From: Rhodopirellula sp.
GTDB lineage: Bacteria; Planctomycetota; Planctomycetia; Pirellulales; Pirellulaceae
Assembly (NCBI GenBank): GCA_002690925.1
Contig: NZGD01000103.1
Span: 62,001-126,000 of the forward strand
Direction of reading: 5' to 3'
DNA: 64,000 bases
Shown: positions 1 to 8,602 of the stretch, one piece after another
How positions within the stretch are numbered: the stretch's first letter is position 1
How the letters are laid out: each line of letters begins with the position of its first letter
The notes under the pieces: model-generated
Told to the model about the DNA's origin: nothing
Databases searched by the model: none
What the model saw: the letters and a program-made list of their open reading frames with translations, nothing else
Made by a program: the position numbers and the translations under genes

Positions 1-238
1 CACGACTTTTTTGATGTGCGGGCTGGCGCCTTGCCCCGATAGTCCGGAACAGTATCTCTTGCTGAGCAGTGTTTAAACGAGTTCGCTTGCTAACCCCCAC
101 GCTTTTCCAGCTACAGGAATGCAGATTACTGCCAAAACGCGTGGACCCGGATAAAATGCAATCGGCTAAGAACATGACCTTGGACGACTGATCGACAACC
201 TCGGCAACCATGACAAGCACCAACGATGAGGACCAATC

Positions 239-571
239 ATGAGAAATGAAACACACGATATGGACGACGCAAAACTGGTAACGGTAGCCGAACGGGAGCT
301 GGAGAGTACCGCCTTGATTCTTGTCTCCGTTCTCAAGGACGCGGGGATCCGGGCGATTGCAACGGGAGGCTTTACCGCCGGTTTCCAAGCGGAAGCCCCC
401 GGCGTGGTCAAAGTGCAAACCTTTGAAATAGATGCCGAGCGTGCGCGACAAGTGATCTCGGAGATCAGGGAACTGCCTGACGATATCATTGCAACCGGCG
501 AACCCACTGTGGAAAATATCGACGAGGCCGCCAACGTCGACAACCCTGCTGGCGGTGACCAACAGACTTGA
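239..571 (+). CDS. small DUF2007-like protein
   Basis: A 110-residue soluble protein. The ATG is preceded by GAGGA with a 6-nt spacer, which decides the start; a second Met at residue 8 is less well placed. Residues about 11-80 give a short beta-alpha-beta pattern (KLVTVAERELESTALILVSVL, then VKVQTFEIDAERARQVISEI) like the small DUF2007 'putative signal transducing' proteins, in which two such strands pack as a ferredoxin-like fold. The tail is acidic and probably disordered. No catalytic motif is visible. The next gene follows after about 100 nt on the same strand. Family assignment is by pattern only; the exact role is unknown. Confidence 0.7.
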   Translation: MRNETHDMDDAKLVTVAERELESTALILVSVLKDAGIRAIATGGFTAGFQAEAPGVVKVQTFEIDAERARQVISEIRELPDDIIATGEPTVENIDEAANVDNPAGGDQQT

Positions 572-675
572 ATCATCGGGAACCAACCCGATGGTACTCC
601 GTCAACATTCCCGAAAGGTGGACTCAAAGATCCTGACGCCCATGTTCCACTTCAAGACTATCCGGGGCTCTTAAA

Positions 676-1002
676 ATGAGCGCAATCAACAAGCAATCTG
701 TAGTATGGGCTCTGGAAGAACTTGCAAGTCGTGAAGAGCAGGAAAGGCTCTGGCTTTCCGATGGATCGTCGGGCCAAGTGTCCTCGTTTATCGAAGCAAT
801 TTGTGGGGTTTATGATGATGGTGGCGTTTCAAGAGCACTGAATTCAAACGGGCTTCCAATCGAACTTGCAACACGTTTCAAAGATTTGTCGATGTCTATT
901 GACAAAGTACCTCAAGAGGTACCTCCTCAAGAACAAATTGATCATCCTGCGATGATAGAAATAATCCGACTTTCTAAGGAGTTGATTGCAAAAAAACAGT
1001 GA
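676..1002 (+). CDS. small hypothetical protein
   Basis: A 108-residue protein that I do not recognise. It is predicted to be mostly helical and soluble, with no signal peptide or membrane segment. The central part carries SFIEAICGVYDDGG and the C-terminal third begins with a proline- and glutamine-rich linker (KVPQEVPPQEQ) followed by a helix. Upstream of the ATG there is no strong Shine-Dalgarno sequence. It lies between the DUF2007-like gene and the convergent isomerase gene, whose stop codon comes directly after it. The base composition is more AT-rich than the neighbours, so it could be a recent acquisition, but this is weak. It could also be spurious. Confidence 0.5.
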   Translation: MSAINKQSVVWALEELASREEQERLWLSDGSSGQVSSFIEAICGVYDDGGVSRALNSNGLPIELATRFKDLSMSIDKVPQEVPPQEQIDHPAMIEIIRLSKELIAKKQ

Positions 1003-1818
1003 TTAGTTGCCTGTCCAGTAGCGGTAAGCTCTCATCGTTTGCCGAGCCGCCTCATGCTGATCGGGATACGGAAACGCCTCGGCGCAAAGATATCCCTCAT
1101 AGTTGATCTGCTTTAAGGCATCAATGATTGGGCCGTACTGCATATGTCCGAGTCCCACAGGCCGACGATTACTATCAACAAAGTGAACGTGCCCGACCCA
1201 TTTCCCACCTTGCAATAACGCTGCGGCTATATCGGCCTCCTCGATATTCATGTGGAAAAGATCGCATAGCAGACGCACATTGTTGGTCGAGAGTGACTCA
1301 AGCATGCCAACGCCATCTTCGACGGTGCAGCATTGGCGTGTTTCATAGCGGTTCAAAGGCTCATAGATAAGCGGCACATCATATTGGGCTGCATGAGCAC
1401 CGCCATCTTCCAATGCTTCGCACAAATAGCCTCTCGCAGTATCGGGGTCGCCAGTGTGGCCGCTTGGGCCCTGCATCGAGCCGATGATTGCGGCAGCGTT
1501 AAATTGACCAGCACAATCAATAATACTTCGTACAAAGGCGCGAGCTTGCTCTCTTTTCCCGGCATCAGGGTCAGCCAACTGCAATCGGTGCTTCACCCAG
1601 CCAGCACCAGTGCCAAGAGCGGCCAACTTCAAATTGGCTGAATCCAGCATCGAACGCAACGCGTCTACATCGATCACCTCCGGCCCCGGCGCAAATATTT
1701 CAACAGCGTCGTAACCCAGTTCCGCTGCAAAAGCAATCGATTGCTCGAGCCCATCCCAAAGTACGAATGGACCGCCACGCGCTTCCTCAACGAGACTGAT
1801 AGTGATGCAAGATTTCAT
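1003..1818 (-). CDS. sugar phosphate isomerase/epimerase (hydroxypyruvate isomerase-like)
   Basis: A 271-residue TIM-barrel protein of the AP-endonuclease-2/xylose-isomerase-like superfamily, which includes hydroxypyruvate isomerases and ketose 3-epimerases. The start MKSCITISL was chosen because the frame upstream of it (to 1947) is not protein-like. The usual four metal ligands are visible: E153 (IYEPLNR), D186 (LLCDLFH), H212 (VHFVDSN) and E247 (LCAEAF). The length is normal for the family. Cytoplasmic; no signal peptide. An aldo/keto reductase gene lies upstream on the same strand across a 236-nt gap, so the two may act on related sugars. The substrate cannot be read from sequence. Confidence 0.88.
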   Translation of the reverse strand: MKSCITISLVEEARGGPFVLWDGLEQSIAFAAELGYDAVEIFAPGPEVIDVDALRSMLDSANLKLAALGTGAGWVKHRLQLADPDAGKREQARAFVRSIIDCAGQFNAAAIIGSMQGPSGHTGDPDTARGYLCEALEDGGAHAAQYDVPLIYEPLNRYETRQCCTVEDGVGMLESLSTNNVRLLCDLFHMNIEEADIAAALLQGGKWVGHVHFVDSNRRPVGLGHMQYGPIIDALKQINYEGYLCAEAFPYPDQHEAARQTMRAYRYWTGN

Positions 1819-2054
1819 GATGATTCCCGGTATCTGGAAAGTAAATCGAACTGAAAGGATTACCTGCCGACATCGTTTCGATTTCCAACGAGTCAGACAT
1901 TGAAAATGAGCTGGTTTCAGGCTTAACCACTGAACCCCGTCAAGCATTTCGCTGTCGAGAGCGACCTAATGACATCACTCGACAGCAATATTTTGAATGC
2001 ACATTATCATGCAAAAACCCGTTTTCTGATTGTCATCAATACAAGTGAGCGCAC

Positions 2055-2996
2055 TCAACCGTCGTTATTCTCCGGCCTTCCTTCGGTATAGACCCAGTTG
2101 TGAATTGGTTTGAGGATTTCCTTAACATCAGCAACAAGTCTTTCATCCATCGGCTCTTCAAGCCAATCACACCACTGCGAAACACGCTGGGGATTTGCTG
2201 AACCTGTGACACAACTGGTAAACGCCGGATTAGCCACTGAATACTGCAGCGCTAGCTTGGCAATATCACTGCCTTGATCTGAACAATATTTCGCTGCTTT
2301 GGCAGCTACCTCGCGGACCTCTGGAGTCGCTTTGTGCCACTCAGGAAGCGCTGCACTGGTTAGCAGGCGGGCAGAAAATGGAGCTGCATTAATCAGACCG
2401 ACATTTTTCTCTTGGCAGGGTTCGATCAGAGACAGCGCCATGTCATTCTGAAGGGTGTAATGATTGTAGGAAAGGACAACATCAAGATCGGCACGCTCCA
2501 GCATCTCGGTAAAAATCTTCATTGGATATCCACTCACCCCAATGAAGCGCACCTTGCCTTTCTCGACCTGCTTTCTGAGCGCGGGAATCGTCTCTTCAAC
2601 AATCTGATCCAGCTCAACAAACTCAATATCATGACAAAACACAATGTCCAGATGATCGACACGCATCCGCTCCAACGAGATATCGATACTTTCAGCAACA
2701 CGTCGAGCACTAAAATCAAAATGCTGTGGTGCGTATCGACCCAACTTGGTGCTCAACGTGTAAGAGTCTCTCGGAATTTCAGGTAACACCTGCCCCAACA
2801 TGACCTCACTCATGCCACGTCCATAATAGGCAGCCGTGTCGATGTAATTCATGCCACGATCCAAGGCCACTTTCACACATTGCAACGCTTCGCCAACGTC
2901 GATACGCCGAAACTCTGCACCTATGGACGAGGCACCAAACGAAAGCACGGGAAGGTCAAGGCCGGTATCGGCCAGAGGTCGGGTTTCCATAGTCAA
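2055..2996 (-). CDS. aldo/keto reductase (galactose/fucose dehydrogenase-like)
   Basis: A 313-residue NAD(P)-dependent oxidoreductase of the aldo/keto reductase superfamily. The catalytic tetrad is complete: D53 and Y58 in DTAAYYG, K84 in STKLGRY, H122 in FCHDIE. The opening METRPLADTGLDLPVLSFG and the pattern DTAAYYGRGMSEVMLGQVL resemble the L-galactose/L-fucose dehydrogenase branch. Translation may start at the first Met or at Met3 (MTMETRP). No export signal. It precedes the sugar isomerase gene on the same strand, which suggests a role in sugar catabolism. Substrate assignment is inference. Confidence 0.9.
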   Translation of the reverse strand: MTMETRPLADTGLDLPVLSFGASSIGAEFRRIDVGEALQCVKVALDRGMNYIDTAAYYGRGMSEVMLGQVLPEIPRDSYTLSTKLGRYAPQHFDFSARRVAESIDISLERMRVDHLDIVFCHDIEFVELDQIVEETIPALRKQVEKGKVRFIGVSGYPMKIFTEMLERADLDVVLSYNHYTLQNDMALSLIEPCQEKNVGLINAAPFSARLLTSAALPEWHKATPEVREVAAKAAKYCSDQGSDIAKLALQYSVANPAFTSCVTGSANPQRVSQWCDWLEEPMDERLVADVKEILKPIHNWVYTEGRPENNDG

Positions 2997-3604
2997 ACAG
3001 AACGAAGAATGAATGAGTTATTTACTGGAACACAATTGTTCCCTAAGCGGGACCGCAAGCTTACCAGAAATCAACCACCACACACCCCGACCACTTGTTT
3101 CCGGTCACCATCATGGGACCGATTTCTAACCTGTTACGGTGGATTCCAAACCAAAACGATCAGGCAATGGTTGCAAAGTTGCAACTCCAACAACAATGTA
3201 AAAGTGGCGGTGAATCAGCTATCATGCCGTCTGATCTAGCCAGCGGTACTAAAACACTCCACCAATGAATCCCAATTCACATTGAGCAGCCACTCAGCAG
3301 ACAATCGCAGTCAGAACAATTCCCACCAGACAGCTTTTCACCATATCGCTGAGACGATTCCTCAGGACTTCCCTCGGTATCCTACCCCCCCGACCACTGA
3401 AGAGTGACGCACAGCTGTTACGAGACCAATATTTTCCGACGCTCATGCTTCCAATGCCGGCTCCTGAAATCCAGATTCCAGCAATCTTGGACCTGAATCT
3501 CAGCTTGACGTTGGCTGCATCGAAGGCTGCCCATGCTACAATAGATGGTTTCCCCCACTACAAGCAATTTCCCCAAAACACATTCAGATCACGAGCCAAT
3601 CCCA
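2997..3604. other. intergenic region, divergent (about 600 bp)
   Basis: No convincing gene was found between the divergent aldo/keto reductase and PQQ-propeller genes. Near the right edge TGCTACAAT (3534-3542) looks like an extended -10 element about 60 nt before the propeller gene's ATG. A TTGACG lies upstream but at 26 bp it is too far for a standard spacer. Nothing else was recognised. Confidence 0.5.
3537..3542 (+). promoter_or_regulatory. possible extended -10 element of the 3605-11662 operon
   Basis: TACAAT preceded by TGC makes an extended -10-like site, 62 nt before the ATG at 3605. No -35 box stands at a standard distance. Seen in sequence; the promoter role is inference. Confidence 0.3.
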
Positions 3605-6600
3605 ATGCAGATCACACCTTTTTGGCGACCGACTCTTCTGCTGATTATGCTCGGCACACTGGTGCAACTGCCAGCGTTCAGTGACGAGCAAACGGAACTG
3701 GCAAATACTCTACTGAAGCAGTCAGGATTCACCGGTGGTTTCATCGTCGAATTGGGCAGCACTTCGGGGGATCTTGCAAAAGATCTTCGCCAAAATGAGG
3801 CGACCCAGATTCACGGCCTTGTCCGTAAACCGGAAACGCTTTCAGCCATTCGTGAGAGTGTTCGTGAATCGAGCCAATACGGCGACATCGCATTTGATAA
3901 TTTTTCCGGAAGCGTTCTCCCATACACCGACAACCTGGTCAATCTTTTGATCACAGAAGACATCGGTGAGGTACCACTGGACGAAGTATTGAGAGTTCTC
4001 GTTCCCAACGGTGTTGCCATGATCAAATCTGGCAACAAATGGGAAAGAACCGTCAAGCCACGTCCCGAGGACATCGACGAGTGGTCACACTATCTCCATG
4101 ACGCAACCGGCAATTCAGTTGCTCACGATGATCAGGTCGCCCCACCCCGACACCTTCAGTGGGTCGGCAGTCCTCGTTGGTCACGCCACCATGACCGCAT
4201 GGCGAGCATGAGTGCGTTGGTGTCCACTGGCGGACGCATGTTCTACATCATGGATGAAGGCAGTCGAATTTCCATTCAGTTGCCTCCCAAATGGAAACTC
4301 ATTGCTCGTGATGCGTTCAATGGATCTGTGCTGTGGAAACGTGATATCGAAAATTGGCAAACTCACCTGTGGCCGCTCAAGAGTGGGCCAACCCAGTTAT
4401 CGCGACGCCTCGTTTCTTCCCAAGATACGGTTTTCACAACACTCGGTTACAACGCACCCGTAACAGCGATCAATGCAGCAGACGGAAAGACGCTTCGTGA
4501 ATACGAAGGGAGCGATGCAACCGAAGAGATCATTCACACCAACGGAATGCTATTCCTTGTGGTCCGAAAAGGTGAGGCTGAACTTCAGAACTATGTTCCA
4601 CTGAATGGCCGAGTGGGTGACCAGGCACAAGTTCGCTCCCTGTTTTGGAATGAGGAGCCTCGCGTCGTAATGGCATTTGATGCGAAATCAGGCGAACAAC
4701 TCTGGGCGCGTCGCACGCAAATTTCACCTCTGACTTTGGCTGCCAATGGATCACAACTATACTTTCATGATGGCGAGCGGGTAGTCGCTCTGAATCAGAA
4801 GAGCGGGGAACCAGCGTGGCAGACGAATCCACTGACGCGCCGTCAATCATTCACGTTCAACTTTGGCCCACGGTTGGTTTTGCACGATGATGTCGTGCTG
4901 TACGCCGGTGGTGACGGCAACCTATCAAGCTTTGATGCCAAGAGCGGTGAAAAACTGTGGGGATCGAGTTTTCCAAATAGCGGCTACCAATCTCCCCAAG
5001 ATCTGATGGTCGTCAACGGTTTGGTTTGGCTGGCACCCCTGACATCTGGAAAAGATTCCGGAGTCTACACGGGACGTAATCCGCGGACAGGCAAAGTCGA
5101 AAAAGAGTTTGCTCCCGATGTTGATACTTATTGGTTCCATCATCGGTGTTATATCGCCAAAGCAACTGACAATTTCCTGATGCCATCTCGCACTGGAATT
5201 GAGTTCGTGGACCCCGATAGCGAACACTGGGACATCCATCACTGGGTCAGGGGAGGTTGCCTGTACGGTGTGATGCCATGCAACGGCTTGACCTATGCTC
5301 CTCCGCACAATTGCGCCTGCTACCCGGAAGCGAAACTATTCGGCTTCAACGCTCTTGCGGCGCCCTCATCAACGCGTCCAATTCCAGCCATTGTTCCCGA
5401 GGCAGGCCGACTTGAAACGGGGCCTGCAGCGGAAACACCACTGACAACAACCGATGATGCACAGAATGATAAAGACTGGCCCACTTATCGACACGATGCA
5501 ACTCGCAGTGGGACCATGGGCGAACCGATCCGTGGAGAAGTGAAAACGAAATGGACTACTGAATTGGGCGGAAGACTGACGGCTCCTGTGATTGCAGACG
5601 GCACTGTTTATGTTGCACAAATCGATGAACACACACTCGTCGCGCTCAATCACGCGGATGGCACTGAGCGTTGGACCTACACGATTGGTGCTCGAATTGA
5701 CTCTCCACCAACGATTCACCGAGGTCGCGTTGTGTTTGGTGGAGCGGACGGTTGGGTTTACTGCCTGTCCACCGATGGTGAACTGGCATGGCGTTATCGT
5801 GCTGCCCCCATGGACCGTCGCACCATGGCATTTGAGCAACTTGAATCGCTATGGCCTGTGCATGGCAGTGTCCTGATTCACAACGACATTGTTCACTGCG
5901 TGGCAGGACGTTCCATTTTTCTGGACGGTGGACTCCGTTTGTTGCGACTCGACCTCGCCACCGGAGAAAAACTGTCTGAAACTCTGATGGACGAAAAGAA
6001 TCCGGAGACAGGGAATAACATTCAGGAAAAACTGCAGGTACTACAAATGCCGGTTGGCCTACCTGACATTCTTTCCACTGATGGCAAACACATTTTCATG
6101 AAGTCGCAAAAGTTTGACATGGAAGGCAACCGGCTTGAAATCGGTCCGAACTCGGGTGACTTTGCTGGGCAAGCATCAAAACAGCGAGGTGAAGATGCTC
6201 ATATTTTTGCTCCCATGGGCTTCTTGGATGAAACTTGGTTTCATCGGTCTTACTGGGTGCTCGGGCAAAGTTTTGCAGGAGGGCATGGTGGCTACTATCA
6301 GGCGGGGAGATTTGCACCTTCCGGTCGTTTGCTTGTCAACGGAAACGGTTACGTGTTCGGCTATGGTCGCAAGCCTGAATATCTGCGTTGGACAACCACA
6401 CTGGAACATCAGTTGTTTGCTGCCGAACCCAATCCTCCTGAAATCCCCAAGGACTTTGGCAAACGTAAAGCTGGTCCTACAGGAACCTATACCCAATTCC
6501 AAAAAACACCCAGCCTCAACCCAGCGAATCAACCAATCACTGTTGAAGCGTGGGTGACTTCGACACGCCCGCAGGGAGTCATCATCGCTCGTGGTGGCCC

Positions 6601-7495
6601 TGCTGACGGATTCGCTTTGTCACTGAAGAATGGTCGTCCCGAATTCCACATTCGCTCCAATGAAAAACTGACCACGGTCACGGCAAAGAAACGAATCATC
6701 GGTGGCTGGCATCATGTCGTCGGGGTACTCGAAAAGGACAAGAGCATGAAGGTCTATGTTGATGGTGAACTATCTGCTCAGGGTACAGCGAGCGGCTTGA
6801 TCAAGACGGATCCGATACAACCCATGGAAATCGGTACCGACGGCGCATCGGCGGTGGGTAATTACACCAACGCACAATTTACCGGGGTCATCGACGAAGT
6901 CCGACTCTATTTCCTGGCGGCCAATGCTGAGCAGATTGCCAAACGCCACAAAGATGGATCCGAGATTTCCAGTAATGCTGCTCTGGCGGTCAGCTTTGAC
7001 GATGGTACGGCACGCGACTTGGGCTTGAACCGGAATGATGGCACTGTCGAAGGAGCCAAACTGGTCGACGGCAAAGTAGGAATGGCCTTTCAATACTCCG
7101 GCAAAAAGAAGGGTGGCAACGCGACCGCACCTGGGAACAGCCTCGTTGACCCCAAGTGGACCGAAGATGTGCCTATCTACGTGAGATCCATGCTACTTTC
7201 CGGTGGCAGACTTTTCATTGTCGGGCCCCCCGACATCATTGATGAAGAATCAACCTTTCAGAAACTGACCGAAAAAGATGAACAGGTGCAAAAACTGCTC
7301 GCCAAGCAGGACCAGGTACTCAATGGAACCGAGGGATCATTGCTTCTTTCAGTGAACATCGACACTGGCAAGATCGATGATCGCATCGAATTGACGTCGC
7401 TGCCAGCATGGGACGCACTTGCTGGTGCCGAAGGAAAGTTGTTTCTTTCGACCCTGGATGGTTCTGTCATCTGCTTTGGAAGTGAGTCCGAGTGA
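3605..7495 (+). CDS. secreted PQQ-like beta-propeller protein with methyltransferase-like N-domain and LamG C-domain
   Basis: A 1,296-residue exported protein. The start MQITPFWRP is chosen because it opens a clear signal peptide (hydrophobic 11-25, likely cleavage near AFS-DEQ); the frame remains open upstream to 3545 without such a signal. Residues about 40-145 look like a degenerate class I methyltransferase: FIVELGSTSGDLAKDL resembles motif I and EVLRVLVPNGVAMIKSG resembles the later strand. Residues about 155-930 contain PQQ-like propeller blades (repeated W-x-x-D/G patterns such as GEKLWGSSF, GTERWTYTIG) and an NCACYPEAKLFG segment seen in planctomycete relatives. Residues about 975-1118 form a LamG/concanavalin-like module (ITVEAWVTS, GWHHVVGVL, FTGVIDEVRLY). 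It heads a tight operon with the gene at 7500 and modABC. Enzymatic activity is not evident. Confidence 0.88.
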   Translation: MQITPFWRPTLLLIMLGTLVQLPAFSDEQTELANTLLKQSGFTGGFIVELGSTSGDLAKDLRQNEATQIHGLVRKPETLSAIRESVRESSQYGDIAFDNFSGSVLPYTDNLVNLLITEDIGEVPLDEVLRVLVPNGVAMIKSGNKWERTVKPRPEDIDEWSHYLHDATGNSVAHDDQVAPPRHLQWVGSPRWSRHHDRMASMSALVSTGGRMFYIMDEGSRISIQLPPKWKLIARDAFNGSVLWKRDIENWQTHLWPLKSGPTQLSRRLVSSQDTVFTTLGYNAPVTAINAADGKTLREYEGSDATEEIIHTNGMLFLVVRKGEAELQNYVPLNGRVGDQAQVRSLFWNEEPRVVMAFDAKSGEQLWARRTQISPLTLAANGSQLYFHDGERVVALNQKSGEPAWQTNPLTRRQSFTFNFGPRLVLHDDVVLYAGGDGNLSSFDAKSGEKLWGSSFPNSGYQSPQDLMVVNGLVWLAPLTSGKDSGVYTGRNPRTGKVEKEFAPDVDTYWFHHRCYIAKATDNFLMPSRTGIEFVDPDSEHWDIHHWVRGGCLYGVMPCNGLTYAPPHNCACYPEAKLFGFNALAAPSSTRPIPAIVPEAGRLETGPAAETPLTTTDDAQNDKDWPTYRHDATRSGTMGEPIRGEVKTKWTTELGGRLTAPVIADGTVYVAQIDEHTLVALNHADGTERWTYTIGARIDSPPTIHRGRVVFGGADGWVYCLSTDGELAWRYRAAPMDRRTMAFEQLESLWPVHGSVLIHNDIVHCVAGRSIFLDGGLRLLRLDLATGEKLSETLMDEKNPETGNNIQEKLQVLQMPVGLPDILSTDGKHIFMKSQKFDMEGNRLEIGPNSGDFAGQASKQRGEDAHIFAPMGFLDETWFHRSYWVLGQSFAGGHGGYYQAGRFAPSGRLLVNGNGYVFGYGRKPEYLRWTTTLEHQLFAAEPNPPEIPKDFGKRKAGPTGTYTQFQKTPSLNPANQPITVEAWVTSTRPQGVIIARGGPADGFALSLKNGRPEFHIRSNEKLTTVTAKKRIIGGWHHVVGVLEKDKSMKVYVDGELSAQGTASGLIKTDPIQPMEIGTDGASAVGNYTNAQFTGVIDEVRLYFLAANAEQIAKRHKDGSEISSNAALAVSFDDGTARDLGLNRNDGTVEGAKLVDGKVGMAFQYSGKKKGGNATAPGNSLVDPKWTEDVPIYVRSMLLSGGRLFIVGPPDIIDEESTFQKLTEKDEQVQKLLAKQDQVLNGTEGSLLLSVNIDTGKIDDRIELTSLPAWDALAGAEGKLFLSTLDGSVICFGSESE

Positions 7496-7499
7496 TCCG

Positions 7500-8543
7500 A
7501 TGACTGAACGAGTCCCCTTCCAAACAGTTGCTTCGGTCGCAAAGGTACTACTTGCGTTTTCCATCTTCGTGATGTCTGGCTCTGCTGCAGTGGCTTGCAA
7601 CATTCCAGTGTTTCGATACGCCTTGGAACGCTGGCAACCTGACAACTGCGAGTTGATTCTGTTTCACCGAGAACCATTGACGACAACTCAGCAAACAATG
7701 CTGGACCAGTTAATGGAACAACAAATATCGCGAAACGAAGATACTTCCAGTTCCTTGACCCTGAGTGACCTTGCTTCACCGACACCAGCGCACGCTCATT
7801 TGTGGAATTCAATCCGAACAAACTTCAATCAAAAGATCACAGAACCTTACCTTGTCGTCCGTATGAAACTTGGAAAAGGTCGCGTCGTTAACGGATGGCA
7901 TGGGCCACTTTCCGATGCAATCGAAGTCGGCATCCTTGATTCACCCATCAGACGTGAACTATCCAAAAGACTGTTGTCAGGTCACTCAGTCGTCTGGGTC
8001 GTGGTCCGAGCGGATACAAAAACAGATTCTCTGCCCGCAACTCAGAACTTCAATGCAAAAGCTGACGCTGCTTTGAAAACCAGTTTTTCATGGCTGACCA
8101 ACAATCTTGAATTACCCGAAGGAATCGGGCTACCGGGATCAGAACTGCATTCAGAAATTCCCCTCCTACTAAAATTCAGCACATTGGAGATCAGTCGTGA
8201 AGATGTGAAGGAGAGCTTTCTGATCAATTTATTTTCTGAGTTACAACCAGCAGCCACCGCGCGAGGCGAAAATTTGATCGTTCCCGTATTTGGACGTGGA
8301 CGTGCATTAGAAGTCATCCCTGCTTCGGTCCTGACGAGTTCACTCATCAGAGACCTGACCGTCTTTCTAAGTGGTGCCTGCTCGTGTCAAGTAAAAGATC
8401 AGAATCCTGGCTTTGATTTACTGATGTCAGTTGACTGGAATACCAAGTTGTTTGGGAAAGGAAATGCACCACCGCCCGTGCGATCAGATCGTGATCGCCT
8501 CAATCAAAAACCGGAATTGTTAACGATTCCAACTGGAAACTGA
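7500..8543 (+). CDS. secreted conserved planctomycete protein of unknown function
   Basis: A 347-residue protein starting at MTERVPF, four bases after the stop of the propeller gene, so probably translationally coupled. It has an N-terminal hydrophobic segment (residues about 14-32) and then ACNIPVFRYALERW, an opening I associate with planctomycete secreted proteins. The C-terminal half carries PVFGRGRALEVIPASVL and the cysteine pair of GACSCQVKDQNPG. The CSC motif could bind a metal or form a redox pair, but nothing in the sequence proves this. It sits between the PQQ-like propeller gene and the tandem ModA gene. No recognised catalytic family. Confidence 0.8.
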   Translation: MTERVPFQTVASVAKVLLAFSIFVMSGSAAVACNIPVFRYALERWQPDNCELILFHREPLTTTQQTMLDQLMEQQISRNEDTSSSLTLSDLASPTPAHAHLWNSIRTNFNQKITEPYLVVRMKLGKGRVVNGWHGPLSDAIEVGILDSPIRRELSKRLLSGHSVVWVVVRADTKTDSLPATQNFNAKADAALKTSFSWLTNNLELPEGIGLPGSELHSEIPLLLKFSTLEISREDVKESFLINLFSELQPAATARGENLIVPVFGRGRALEVIPASVLTSSLIRDLTVFLSGACSCQVKDQNPGFDLLMSVDWNTKLFGKGNAPPPVRSDRDRLNQKPELLTIPTGN

Positions 8544-8602
8544 ACTTTGCCCAAGAAGATGCAGAGCTTCTTCTAATGCAAACGCCGTAACGTAGGTAAG
8601 AC

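Noticed and set aside
1-238. Possible C-terminal end of an upstream gene (a 24-codon open stretch in one plus frame ending near 75).
   Set aside because: Too short to recognise, with no family and no start visible in the window.
1819-1947. Upstream extension of the sugar isomerase frame.
   Set aside because: The added residues are not family-like; the internal Met at 1818 fits the domain start.
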